DNA of 64,000 nucleotides, from the NCBI GenBank assembly GCA_033239005.1, contig BSQZ01000095.1:652367-716366 (forward strand), in the 5' to 3' direction. The notes beneath the pieces were generated by a model, which had not been told where the DNA came from, did not search any database, and saw nothing but the letters and a program-made list of their open reading frames with translations. A program made the translations under genes and the position numbers. Origin of the DNA: Lamellibrachia satsuma. Its lineage: Eukaryota > Annelida > Polychaeta > Sabellida > Siboglinidae. Of this stretch, positions 52,535-64,000 are shown one piece after another; position 1 is the stretch's first letter, and every line of letters begins with the position of its first letter.

Positions 52535-53172
52535 TTGACACACAAGACACATGAAAGGAATGTTAACTTAACAAAGTGACTAGATGCAAACCCACAGTTC
52601 GACTTCGTGTCCTGGACTTCAGATACACATACCACAATACACAGCACGGCTTGAAGGCAAAGTTGAACATACTTGCACCAGGTACCATTATGCAAACTTA
52701 TGACTAGAACGTATATTATGCACTGGTTGATAATTACTGTTTCCACTACTAATATCCTAGCATGGTATGTCAATGCTGATATCATATCCTCCGCTACAAA
52801 AGAACTTTCAGCCATCACTTGTAATTGCACAGGCATTGTCGACAAATAAAACAATATTAAACATAAGCGGCCCCGAACCAAATGAGAGATAACATCATAT
52901 TGTATGTGTTGTCTTATCACAGCTAACTTTGATCGTCATTTATTATATATTACCTAAGTATTGCTCATGTAATAGTTATAAATCATTATGCCACTTCCTG
53001 CAGTATAGTGCATGATTGTATAGTCACAGAGAGGTACAATAGATGTCATTTAATAGTACCACATAATAATTATCCATGACGTTATATCATCGTTTCTCTC
53101 CTGTAAAATCACTGATGCACCAGTTAAGAGATCATACATGACCCTGCACCAACATTACTGCAGACTCTGACT

Positions 53173-56100
53173 CTATAATATCTGACCGGTTCCTGTGGCA
53201 ACAAGCTGCAGTTTACAAATGCTCACACCAGATGGCATCATGCACACAGACATAGTGTCATGAACTGGTGACGCGGGTGCCGACCGAGGTGGTGACATGT
53301 CAGTGAGAGATGATGCATTGACAGTTGACATTTGACAATGCTTGTTGGTCAGTTGTTCATCCATGTGATGTGTGCTGGAAGAAACAAGCAAATCTTGTCA
53401 AACAAAAGTTTACCCCTTTTTAAGGCAGTAACATAAGCACTGGTAATGCGTTGTGTAGTGATTAGAACACTGGACTCTCAATCGAGAGAATCTGATTTTG
53501 AATACTGTAGCTGCCATTTCAAAGCTTTGGCAATTTTTTTTACTCCACGTTGCTTCAGTTCACTCAGCTGTATAAATGGGTATCTGGCTATAGACAGTGG
53601 TGGATATATAAATGAGTAGTCTTCACACACTAATTGCAGTTTGGCTGAATGCTTCCCAGAGTAGTGGAGTTAGGTGCTGGAATGAACAGGGGGTGAAGTG
53701 TAAAGCGCTTTGAACTGTCCAAAGGACTGGATGTCACGCCTTATAGGAATGAACGTTTACTCTTACATATAAATGTTGTAGAACTTTGGAAGGATAACTT
53801 AAAAATGGGTTGCGATGAGATCACTCTAAACACATCCCTTTAATAGTTCAACATCAAATGGTTTATGCAACCATATGCCAAGTGGGAAACTTGGGCCAAA
53901 CTCAAGCAAGAGAAATTGTTTACTATAAGCTATCTTTTTCTGTTTCTTAATGTGTTGTTGTGTTACAATGCAACTTGGAAACAGGGAGAATGACAAAGCA
54001 AACACTGAAAAAATGCAGACTTTTATCAATAGATGCCTGTGCAGAATAATGAATATGAAATGGTCTAAGAGTAACAACAACACTCTGGGAAAGAACCAAA
54101 CAAAGGACCAGGTCCAAGTTTACTTCCAGTAGAGGGGTAAATGGAGATGGACGGTCACACACAAAGAAAATCCACTACCACTAAACAATCACTAACGTGG
54201 ACTCCCAGTTGAAGGGAAAAAGAGGACAGCCCAGCAAGAGCGAAACCTTGAAATTGAAATTAAAAAGATATGTTACACCTCTTCTTCTTCCATTAAACGG
54301 CCAACATCATTATGTTGATGATTCTGTCGTTCGGCGCCTCTCACGTGCTGGGAATTGGTGGGTTAGAGATAGAGACCACCACTGAGTCCACAACAGGTTA
54401 CACATTTACCCCCGTGTGGGATCTTTTACTTCCCCTGGCATAGACACCAGGTAGAAGGGACCAACGGCTTTTAGTGTCTCTTCCGAAAGACACAAGCAAA
54501 GTGGGGTGAACAAATTTGCCCAGGTTTTGAAACGGCAGCAGGTGGTTTTGAACCCCGGTCCCTTCGACCGAAAAGTCCGACACTCTGCCACAGGTGGTTT
54601 TGAACCCCGGTCCCCTCAACCGAAAGTCCGACGCTGTACCACTCGACCACCGCGCCCCACTTTTGAAGTCACGAAGATGTGTGCCATCAGGATACAGTGG
54701 AAGATGTTGTTAGTGGCCTATGCTCCCACTGCCTCCCAGTGAGCAACTGAGCCTAAGTAAGTAAGTATGTAATTACATACCTGAGCATTTTCTGTACGAG
54801 AGGATGAAGGTCGTCCCAAGTGTAGCCACTCAGTGTCTCCAGCTCTCCCGTCCACGGTGGAGTGATATGTAGACACCAGCGTGAACTGGCTATGCATGCA
54901 GTTGCCACAAGTGAAGGCAAGTAGTTCCTGTAGATGTGATCTGTCATGTGTGGAATACACAAATATTTTGTAAGCAAGGAGTACAAGGACTGAAGTGTTG
55001 CCTTATCAGCAGTGCCATTAGAACATGAGATGAGTGTGGCTAAAGAGATGAGTGTGGCTAAAGAGACGAGTGTTGCTAAAGAGATGAGTGTGGCTAAACA
55101 GATGAGTGTGGGTAAAGAGATGAGTGTTGCTAAAGAGATGAGTGTGGCTAAACAGATGAGTGTGGCTAAACACATCAGTGTGGCTAAAGAGATGAGTGTG
55201 GCTAAAGAGATGAGTGTTGCTAAAGAGATGAGTGTGGCTAAACAGATGAGTGTGGCTAAAGAGATGAGTGTGGCTAAACATATGAGTGTGGCTAAACAGA
55301 TGAGTGTGATTAAAAGTATAGTAAATAGTAATTAATAATAATACAAAAAGCATAATTTTGATAATACACCATGTCACAAATGTAACCATAATAATGTTCT
55401 CTAATAAATTATATATTCCTAAAGGCAATTCATTACAAAACAAATGTTTTAATTACTGTAATTTTACAGTAATCATTAACATTTGCTAACATAATAAGCA
55501 TAACTGTAATACGTGCCTGCATCATGTTTGATAATAGTTATATTTTGCTTATACAATTTTAATCACACTGTGATTTTACCAGAATATTCAAAACACACAC
55601 ATAGATTAGTGCTTGCACATCAATAGTAACTGTAATTAGTGCTTGCATATCAATATTAACTGTTCCAGAAAAGATATAGATGTTGTAATCCAGACCAATA
55701 AAACAAATTGTAATCAGGGCTGGGTCCAATTACACAAAAGTATATCAATTACAATTACATTTAATTTTTAATTTCAATTACAATTACATTATGCGGAACC
55801 AAATATATTCAGCATTTGTAAATTATGTATTTTTGCACGTTTTGCTGAATTTAAATATTTTGTACACAATTGATAAACAAATATAACGGTAATGTTTGTA
55901 CATTTTGTTGAATTGTGACTTTGAATTATACTTAATAAAAAGATAGCAGTTTAAAACATATTTTCGTTATATCAAAATACAATGCAGTATCCAGACATAA
56001 TCCTACAGGACATTCCTTACAGACAAAATCGCAAAATATGAAAAGTGAACAAAACCTCACAGGACAAAATACAAAAATGTGAAAATTGGACAAAATCCCA

Positions 56101-58474
56101 CAGGCCATAATACAATATTTATTTGTAGTTCTTCTCTAAGCATCCTTTCTAGTTTTCTAGACATTTTTCTGTGTGCATTTTTTTATTTTTTTTTTCGGAA
56201 AATACTAATAATAGGGTATGATGTGTTTACTTTGAGGTTGTAGCTCCTGCTCTAAGCTAACATTCTTAATTGGTCTGCCCTTTGCTTTGTGTTGGGAATG
56301 GGGAGAGAGGCCATATATACACAGTCCTTGCCACCTGACCTGTCTCCAGTCCTCCACAACACAAGGGGTGTAATTGGCTTGCTAACTCTACAATGTTTCA
56401 CAGAGCTGATATTTTCTGAAGCAATATCAGGCTACAGGTCTTTCCATGTTGTTTGAATACCAGCTTAGCCTTTGTCTGACAATGTCTGTGCATTGTTTAT
56501 TGCTTCCTGGCTGTTAACAACTTACTGAAAAGGCTAATTGCTAAGGCTACCCACCACTAGCGTCATGGACCAGTACCCACCAGACAGTGAATACTGTAAC
56601 TTAAATATAAATATATAAGCAGGTGTTATTATTCTTGATTTTCAACTCATGTGACACTTAAATTATATTTTTAGTGACAATTCGTTCAGGTAGTTTGTGA
56701 TATAAAATGTACTGTAATTGATTGTAAGTGAATTTTTTTCAATTATACAAAATATAACAATTACAATTACAGCAAAATTTCGAAACCATAATTAATTACA
56801 ATTACACAATTTTGCTGTAATCAATTACACTTACAAAACTGGAACCAGCCCTGGTTGTAATTTCACTGAGATTTACAAAATGTCATCAAAATTACACTCA
56901 TAACGCTGTAATCATTATCAAAATCTAGATTTTGTGTAAAGATACTAATCCCAAGTTTTGCAGAAAATAACAAATTGGTTTGCTTACCGGCAGAGAGATA
57001 AGCCCTTAGCTAAATAAAAAACAAGAACTTAGTGCCATTTTAAAGGAGTACATTGCATGTGCTTACATTATACAAAGTTATATCTTCATATCACTTGAAG
57101 CCAATCTGTTTACGCTACATTTATAAAACTAGAAAGAGTAACTTTCAAAGACACGTGTTCATACCGTAAACTCAACACATCCGCTCAGCGGCCCAGACTA
57201 CGTACCCTGCATGCTGATCTCTAGGAAGTACGTCACGTACTTCGTGAGGTACTTCATCACGGGACTGCCGTCCACCCATGACCTCGACTTCCCCTCCTTT
57301 CCCTCATCCCTCTGCAGCTCCTGTACCATCCCTAGGATGAAGTAGTCGGTGAAGTGGGCTGGCGTGGGCAGACAGACGTTCCAAGCGAACGAGTCAAGGA
57401 GTGTCAGCTCCATGTGCATGTAGTCCCGTGGAGCATAGCCAGGGGGCGGCACATATGAGTTGAGGTCATGTGACTTTGGAATGCTTACTTCGTGTTCCTC
57501 GAACTTGGCTGCAATGCATAATGATCTCAGTGTTACAAACAGGGTTGAGTTCAATTGTAATGACAAATGTTGTAATTGGTTACAGTATAATTGCATTACA
57601 GTGTAATGTTTGTATTGTAAATAAAAAAAAGTAAATATAATTATAATTGAATTTTCAAGACGCTGTAAAATGGTAATTGACAACTGCAACTATCCCTTGC
57701 AACAAACATCCATGAATTCACTAATTATTAAAACCTGGCTTAAAATGAATAGTAAAGGATTAATGGTAATGTTCTTTTATAAAACAATGTAGTTGTGTTC
57801 AACTCATACATGAACTATTTGCAACTTACCTTTTATGAAGCATTGTAATTTAATTTTTTTAGCACTGTAATAGTAATGCATCTGTTTGAAGCGATGTAAT
57901 TGATTTCTTTGATGTGCTGTAATTGTAATATATACTTTCATGATGCTGTGTAATTGACCATTGTAATTGCACCCAACCCTGGTTGCAAACATCCATTCTG
58001 GGCTGTATGTTAGACAATCCTGACATTCTTAGATAGTAAGTTGGTTTAATGATTTAAAAAAAAAGCATTCTTTCATCAAACCGACTGCTCATATCACCTT
58101 AAAACTATTCGCACACTGTACATTTGTACGTCAACAAACCTGATTCACAATGGGCTAAATGAAATGAAGAAGCAGTTTTAATGAAGACTAACTGACTCAC
58201 TTGCCACTAGGAGGCAGCCAAGTGCAACAAGTCTCAGCTGCTGTTCGTCCACATCGAACTTATCCATGAAGTAATCGAGCAGTGCGATGGTGAGGTATCG
58301 CGCTGTGCTGCAGATCTGGTACACATCGCATATGAGCGACAGCCAGTCCACCAGGTAGCGCCGCACACCGATCTGTGGTGATTGTGTGAAGTAGACGGGG
58401 AGCTGTTTCTCTTTGAGGCGGAGGTTCTTGTAGATGTCCACCGCGATAGGTTCCTGCCACCAGCTGTCATCCAT
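53173..58474 (-). CDS. CCNJ: Cyclin J, complete spliced gene
   Basis: Exons on the minus strand: 58474-58201, 57508-57206, 54940-54781 and 53374-53173; GT..AG junctions and phases match, giving 312 codons. The ATG is preceded by an in-frame TGA one codon upstream. The N-terminal cyclin box contains MDDSWWQEPIAVDIYKNLR, RRYLVDWLSLICD and LLDYFMDKFDVDEQQLRLVA, then LLVATKFEEHEVSIPK. It continues YMHMELTLLDSFAWNVCLPT, AHFTDYF and KYVTYFLEISMQ. Exon 3 gives the second cyclin fold (RNYLPSLVATACIASSR). This pattern (WW-, LP-Y---SPQ, VRRY, FxWNxCLPTPAHF) is that of cyclin J, a poorly understood cyclin with germline/early-embryo roles in Drosophila. The tail is shorter than the vertebrate one and rich in Ser/Pro. 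Introns carry a SINE, a LINE tail, two hAT MITEs and a minisatellite. Confidence 0.93.
53436..53770 (+). mobile_element. tRNA-derived SINE in CCNJ intron 3
   Basis: Starts with a decayed tRNA-like head (GTGTAGTGATTAGAACACTGG as box A, GATTTTGAATACTG as weak box B), followed by a body with TGGCTATAGACAGTGGTGGA, TAGTGGAGTTAGGTGCTGG and AAAGCGCTTTGAACTGTCC, phrases found in widespread invertebrate and fish SINE cores. No independent tRNA gene is implied. Confidence 0.65.
54290..54660 (-). mobile_element. tRNA-derived SINE with duplicated head
   Basis: On the minus strand from 54657, GGGGCGCGGTGGTCGAGTGG supplies box A and GGGGTTCAAAACCACC box B, a tRNA-like head of about 65 bases. The same head, slightly different, follows immediately (54538-54590), so the tRNA part is tandemly doubled. 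The body runs down to about 54290. Acceptor and anticodon stems are imperfect, so this is a SINE head and not a working tRNA gene. Confidence 0.65.
54661..54777 (+). mobile_element. LINE 3' end with (TAAG)n tail beside a CCNJ splice site
   Basis: The frame reads IQWKMLLVAYAPTASQ, then stops, and soon ends in CCTAAGTAAGTAAGTATG. This resembles the C-terminus and (TAAG)n tail of the LINE at 1306-3306 (QWRSLVDAL..., then TAAG repeats). The tail reaches to within a few bases of the CCNJ exon 3 donor at 54780. Confidence 0.6.
55021..55315. repeat. 18-bp tandem repeat in CCNJ intron 2
   Basis: About 16 copies of GATGAGTGTGGCTAAAGA with variants (AAACA, GTTGC, GACGA). Because 18 is a multiple of 3, both strands stay open (e.g. 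MSVAKE on +), which are artefacts. Confidence 0.95.
55715..56853. mobile_element. hAT-type MITE (copy 2, inverted) in CCNJ intron 2
   Basis: Ends CAGGGCTGGGTCCAATTACA and, on the right, GGAACCAGCCCTG. Flanking 8-mers ATTGTAAT (55707) and GTTGTAAT (56854) differ at one base, consistent with an old hAT target duplication. The interior matches 40119-41157 in the opposite orientation, for example the phrase GATATTTTCTGAAGCAATAT. Confidence 0.88.
57540..57981. mobile_element. Short hAT-type MITE in CCNJ intron 1
   Basis: Ends CAGGGTTGAGTTCAATTG / CAATTGCACCCAACCCTG-like, with flanking 8-mers GTTACAAA (57532) and GTTGCAAA (57982), one mismatch. 442 bases, rich in TGTAATTG, no ORF. It is related in style to the CAGGGCTGGG family. 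Confidence 0.8.
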
Positions 58475-61055
58475 TGGTCACCCTGGGGCGAGGGTAACTC
58501 AGGCGAAGCAGAGGTGCGCATCAAGGCCAGTCAGTCAGAAGACAAACACACCTGTCTACAATGGAAATACACCACTGTTATCACTTGATGAAAGACTGAT
58601 TTCTAACTCTTCCTTGCATGGCAATAGGTATTATCACCATATTAGTCTCAAGGTAGACAAAACTGCATGGGCAATTTGGTATGCATGTAAGTATTTACAT
58701 TTAAATGCTGGTACACGTACAAGCATACACACATAGGGTTCACATGCATGTACACAGTAACCTAATTTAGTGGTCATGTCACACATAGTAATTTTCTATC
58801 AGTTATACACCTCACTTTGACAAGAAGAGGCCGGGCTGCAAGCATACATATTTATTCCAAATTGCATTTCCACCATAAGTCTTCAGTTGTCCCTCGTTCT
58901 GATGACTTTTGCGCGTCCCTGTTCACGATTATGCTTAACGATTCTGTTTTGTTGCGCCTCTGAGCTCAGGTTCCTGAGGATATAGGCGCCATAGAAGTTA
59001 ATTAATATTATTATTGGCGCCATAGAGGTTAATTATTATTATTAACATCAAAGAATAAACTGGCAGCCAACATGCTTGTTAAATGCTGGTGGCTGACAGC
59101 AGCTGGCTGATGATGAACCGTCAGTAGGTAAGTGCAAACACAGAGTTGTGTCAGTACTTCTTACAACAATCTACAAACCTTTCCTGTTCAGCCTTACACA
59201 ACTTTCTGTTAGTGTTTCCTCACAGCTACACCATGTGGGACAGAGCTCCTGCTAACTGTTTGTACTAGCAGCACATCTACACTAGTGGACACACACACAG
59301 TGACTGACCACTGCCAATCCTGACATTGTCCTAATCTTTCCCACCATCAGACTTTGGCCAAGAATGGCCACAGTTGCCCAGTGAATTAATCAAAGACACC
59401 CAGGCAGGCATGGCTGCTAAATGTTAGCACATCTGTGGCATTATCCCTGACTGGCAGGTCTAGCTAGCCAGGTGGACACACAGAGCCAATAACAAGCCTG
59501 TTGAATGCAAATGCTGTGGCTAACATTGTAATTGGTCCTGGTTCAAGTATACAACTAATGTGGCCCTATTCAACAACTCTGGCTTCCTGTACAAACACCC
59601 CTGGATGGGGAATCAGGGTGTGCTGCTACATGTTTAGACCAGACACCCTTAAAAGGAACAATAGCTTGCCCAGTAATTGTAGCCAACAGACTGAGAGTAA
59701 TGAGCCTTTGGGAGATATTGACATATTTAAAGGTCTTTCCTCAATTTGATTATTCCACTTACAAAACATAACATTATCTTCTCTAGAATCCGCTATAATA
59801 TGCTAGCTCATTTGTACAGATTTGTTATTTAGTTTCGTTGAAATCATCGAACAAACAAACAAATTATTTTTGACCAGGTCCGGTAAAAATTCGGCAAAAG
59901 TGGTCCGGCTCTATATAAGAGCATTAGGTATTCACATTTTTGCAAGTTTCCCAAATAATTCAAATCAATTCTTTTTATGATTTGAACAAAAGTGATAATT
60001 TTTTATTCAATTAACTGCGCATATGACTATTCACATACCACAACTTGGAATGGCAGCAGCCCCCAAAGTGTGATAATCGAATGCCAGTAGCCCTGAGGTC
60101 TGTATGCTATTGATTTAACACACACCCTCTAGAGTATTCATTATTTATTTTGACAATAACATGTTTTTGGAGTAGCTGTTCATCACAAATGTTTGTATAA
60201 TTTTGTTCCCTTTATAGCAATCTAACATCTCATCTAATAGCTAATGCTACAACATTCATCGAATAATCGTTATTTCTATTTCTTTTGAAAGGTAACAGTA
60301 ATTATAGTTCTTCAAAGTGTCTGATGTGAGTCAATCACACATTGAGTGGATAACTCACTACCCAAATATCTAAATGAAGTCCTACATAAAGTTTGTGTGA
60401 GGTGAGCCCAAGTTAACTTTCACACATTGAGCAAAAAGCTAATTGCTCAGATGTATGTGAAATATGTCACGAGTTAATCAGAATCCAATTTACTTTTCCC
60501 ACATTTAGTAGAAAGCCAGTTGTTTCCCTCTGATAAAAAAGTCCTGTGCATTCCTTGTGCACACCAGCTATATGTATTTGTATACTATTTTCTTATTTAA
60601 AATAAAGGTGCGGCTGCACAATGAATGGAACTGCCAGGAACTTGAAGTGTTCCCAAACTGACAATTGCTACTAGGCAATGTGCTATATACACATATATCT
60701 TGTGTGGAATATCATATGGACAAAACCTGTTTAAATATTGTCTCAGATAATCAGTTTACCTGGTTTAAAAGTACTTTCATTTTTATTAGTGCATACATAT
60801 TACAATTTACCTAAAAAAAATGGACAGCAAAATGCCCTCTACATATCCCTTAGCAAAAAATGTAGAATTTTTATAGAATATTTTATAGGACATTTGCAGA
60901 CACAACTGTGTAGAATTATACATATATTCTATATAATTTTTTTTATAGATTTGACAGAATTTTCTATATAGTTTTTATAGAATATTCTATATATTTTTTA
61001 TACAATATTCTATAGAATTTTTTTTAGAATATTAAATGTTTATAGAATTTTCTAT
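58475..61055. other. Upstream region of CCNJ, mostly unassigned
   Basis: The first 60 bases are CpG-rich, as for a promoter or 5' UTR. 58965-59045 has two copies of GGCGCCATAGA followed by TTAATTATTATT, like the 3' tails of L2-type LINEs or their SINEs. The rest (59050-60850) shows no gene; 60860-61055 begins an AT-rich repeat of TTTTTATAGAATATTCTATA-type units. Confidence 0.4.
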
Positions 61056-62290
61056 CAGACACGGGGTCAATTCCATTTTGTAAATTCTAATTCCAATTCC
61101 AGTCAATTCCAAAAAATCAATTCCAATTACACCTTGCAAAAATAAATTCCAATTCCATGTTGTCGATTGCAATTCCAACTTTTAAAAACGTAGGCTAAGG
61201 AAAAGTTCTAATCCAATTCATTTTAACAGTTTTATTTGTACTTGAAATCATGTGTGCACAATTTAATCAGATATGAATAACAAATTACCTGTTGTTTATT
61301 CAACGCATCAAATATATATATATATATATATGTATGTGTCAGGTTTGCTATAAAAACTTTAAAAATGGCATTCAGCCATTTGATATGTACTTTCTGCTGC
61401 GACACCTCTCCTGGATTTTTGCTAACCAGACATTTTGGACAGCCCTGGACAGTTGGGTCTTTAATCTGAGTTTTGAACAATTTCCCGTTTATATCAGTTG
61501 TGGTATCATTGATATTTCATCATAGTTAATGTAAACTTTGCGTTTTCAACATCCTAATCACCAACATTTATTCTTAATAGGGAAATAAACCTTGTCCTGT
61601 GAGAAAGAAAATGAGATAAGGCCTGAATAGTCTGACCCTGGTTTACCTGTCTGATACAGTAACTTAGTATTTGCTTTGATGCAAACGCTTGATTATATTG
61701 TTCTTGTTCACAATGTTTCAATAATAGCGTAGACAGAGTATATATGCTATAATGTTGACAGCTTCGATCCTGTCTGTTACCAGATTCATGGTGACATATT
61801 AACAGCAGACAAATATGATTTTAATAGTAAACTTAAGGGGTTAAAGATTAACAGTATCAATAGTAAACTTAAGGGGTTAAAGATTAACAGTATCAATAGT
61901 AAACTTAAGGGGTTAAAGATTAACAGTATCAATTCACTAATACCAACAAAACCAATTCCAATTTCAACTGACTTTCAAAAATCAATTCCAGATTTGAAAT
62001 TGACCCCCATGTCTGTTTTCTATATAATTTTTAATATATGATTTTTATAGTATATTCTATATGATTTTTATAGTATATTCTACATGATTTTTATAGAATA
62101 TTCTATATGATTTTTATAGAATATTCGACATAATTTTCATAGAATATTCTACATAATTTTTATAGAATATTCTAGATCATTTTTATTTAATATTCTATGT
62201 AATTTTAAAGAAAATTCTATGCAATTCCATATAAAAAATGTGATTTTTGCAGACATATAGGCATAGGCCATAGAATTTTTAGTATTCTAG
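60865..62290. repeat. TATAGAATATTCTATA-type palindromic repeats, split by a MITE
   Basis: Many copies of TTTTTATAGAATATTCTATA and variants lie at 60865-61055 and 62016-62290. Each unit contains the palindrome AGAATATTCT. The two halves were one array before the hAT MITE at 61056-62015 inserted. Confidence 0.85.
61056..62015. mobile_element. hAT-type MITE with perfect target duplication
   Basis: Ends CAGACACGGGGTCAATTCC and, on the right, reversed, CAGACATGGGGGTCAATTT. An exact 8-bp duplication TTTTCTAT flanks it (61048-61055 and 62016-62023). 960 bases, rich in CAATTCCAATT. It contains three copies of a unit CAATAGTAAACTTAAGGGGT plus TAAAGATTAACAGTAT (about 61821-61935). No transposase. Confidence 0.9.
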
Positions 62291-62334
62291 TTTTGTATAA
62301 AAAAGTACTAATACCATACTTTGCACAGGCACTT

Positions 62335-62500
62335 CAAGAAAATGCGGTGCCGCGGTCGTTCCGCGCGCACGAAAATCCGTTCACGATTAACGCCGTTACG
62401 ATTACCAGAATCTTGTTAACGTTTTGTTTCGCCTCGTGTTTTGTCGGCTGTTTCCGTTCATCTAAGTCAGCTTTGGTGGCACCTTTGAATACGGTAAGTG
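62335..62500 (+). promoter_or_regulatory. CpG-rich patch, possible promoter / non-coding first exon
   Basis: This short segment is dense in CpG (GCGGTGCCGCGGTCGTTCCG, GCGCGCACGAAAATCCG) within AT-rich DNA and ends in a good donor ACG|GTAAGTGAA at about 62493. It could be the first exon of the + strand gene whose coding part opens at 63598. A second CpG phrase, TTTCCGCGCGGACGCGAAAT, lies near 62679. Confidence 0.35.
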
Positions 62501-62884
62501 AACTTTCCTGTCGTGTTTTTCTTATCAAAATTGGACCAAAATGAAGGTTACAAAATGTCAGTCAAACTTCATAGGTGTATTTTGAACACAAATAGCACAA
62601 ATTATCCAATTCCTCCGAATATTTCAATGTTGTGGTTGTGTTCTATAGGTCGAAGTTAGTATATGGGGAAACAATCTTGTTTCCGCGCGGACGCGAAATG
62701 TGGTTTTAGTCAACCGCAACATTGTGAAGTTTTATGGATCTGTGACACTGAGAGCGAGTCTCCAGAGCGAAATCATGGCTTATTTACATTTCTCTGAATT
62801 GAATTCACTACAACTTGTACAAGCCAATACCATTTGTTTTATGTGATATTATTATTAAAGGTTATGTTGTTTGGGCCTTGGATA

Positions 62885-63597
<713 letters not shown>

Positions 63598-64000
63598 ATG
63601 GAAGAAATAATCAGAAACAAATCCGAGTTGGATAGATATGCCAGAACATTTGGAAATGGTAGCCCAAATAAAGACCATGTTAGCAAAGGCTACTTATATT
63701 GTGTATTTCTAGCTTCAGACAGGAACTTAAATAAAGCAGCCTACAGTCTCAGGAACATCTTCACAACATGCACCCATGCATCTGTTTTATCTTGGATCAG
63801 AAGAGTTGTTGTTGGAATCAAGTCATTCAAGAAACTGCCAAGAGATAGTCCACGGATAATTCATTACTTTCAATCAACAACTAGCATACCACAGCGACGA
63901 ACTACTGATGTTACCGCCAAGCTCACAGAAAACCCAAAGATAGCTGAAAATATACCTTCAGGCTCAGCACCAACCAGGCGACTACACACTGACTGTCCCA
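63598..64000 (+). CDS. Partial open reading frame running off the window, unrecognised
   Basis: From ATG 63598 (AGGATGG context, in-frame TAA at 63580) the frame stays open for 134 codons to the window edge. The protein starts MEEIIRNKSELDRYARTFGN, has helical stretches (YLYCVFLASDRNLNKAAYSL, SVLSWIRRVVVGIKSFKK) and a Ser/Thr/Pro-rich end. Codon use looks like real coding DNA. I recognise no domain. It could be a host gene's first coding exon, perhaps joined to the CpG-rich patch at 62335-62500, or a transposon gene. Confidence 0.55.
   Translation, partial: MEEIIRNKSELDRYARTFGNGSPNKDHVSKGYLYCVFLASDRNLNKAAYSLRNIFTTCTHASVLSWIRRVVVGIKSFKKLPRDSPRIIHYFQSTTSIPQRRTTDVTAKLTENPKIAENIPSGSAPTRRLHTDCP

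Noticed and set aside
52495..52920. 141-codon minus-strand frame downstream of CCNJ
   Set aside because: No family, no splice signals and composition like non-coding DNA; it probably lies in the CCNJ 3' UTR or just beyond.
54538..54660. tRNA gene on the minus strand
   Set aside because: Boxes A and B are present, but stems are imperfect and the head is duplicated within a SINE body.
55012..55443. Repetitive frames (MSVAKE on +, THLFSH on -) in CCNJ intron 2
   Set aside because: An 18-bp tandem repeat is a multiple of three, so frames stay open on both strands. It lies inside an intron of a well-supported gene.

Overview
This window is animal nuclear DNA. Every recognisable gene has spliceosomal introns with GT..AG borders, non-coding DNA dominates, and the interspersed repeats (non-LTR, Ty3/gypsy, hAT, Mutator-like, tRNA-derived SINE) are metazoan. 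The mix of an expanded-type NLR immune gene, a YqaJ-like element and these transposon families suggests a marine invertebrate (mollusc, brachiopod or amphioxus-like); I cannot fix the phylum.

Three host genes could be assembled exon by exon. (1) An NLR-type receptor on the + strand, 4768 to at least 21526: an N-terminal region like the CXorf38 family carrying a HEPN-type RNxxxH motif, a short helical linker with a duplicated exon, a single large NACHT exon, and alternating pairs of LRR exons. (2) RNASEH2A, the catalytic subunit of ribonuclease H2, complete on the - strand from 43871 down to 32032 in eight exons (298 aa), with all four catalytic acidic residues and a canonical PCNA-binding (PIP) motif in its last exon. 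(3) Cyclin J (CCNJ), complete on the - strand from 58474 down to 53173 in four exons (312 aa). A further unrecognised reading frame starts at 63598 (+) and runs off the window.

Layout: 1-3.3 kb, an unrecognised element remnant and a 5'-truncated LINE; 4.8-21.5 kb, the NLR gene with LINE pieces, a 490-bp CT array and minisatellites in its introns; 22-31.5 kb, a repeat-rich gap holding a LINE tail, a fold-back element, a broken duplicate of RNASEH2A exon 5 lying flush against a decayed gypsy element with its 3' LTR, and unassigned sequence; 31.5-32 kb, an 81-bp repeat; 32-43.9 kb, RNASEH2A with a 3.3-kb 58-bp minisatellite in its last intron, a LINE, a hAT MITE and a YqaJ-like pseudogene; 44-47.5 kb, a Mutator-like element with terminal inverted repeats of about 535 bp inserted about 100 bp upstream of the RNASEH2A start codon; 47.7-50.9 kb, nested LINE, MULE transposase and hAT MITE remnants; 53-58.5 kb, CCNJ with SINE, LINE and two hAT MITEs in its introns; 59-64 kb, AT-rich sequence, another hAT MITE, a CpG-rich patch and the open partial gene.

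The host genes do not form a pathway. The most notable items are the HEPN-like/NACHT/LRR architecture, the PIP motif on RNASEH2A, and the Mutator-like element that carries a zinc-finger gene and sits at the RNASEH2A promoter. All gene calls were made by eye from translation and splice signals; no database search was run.
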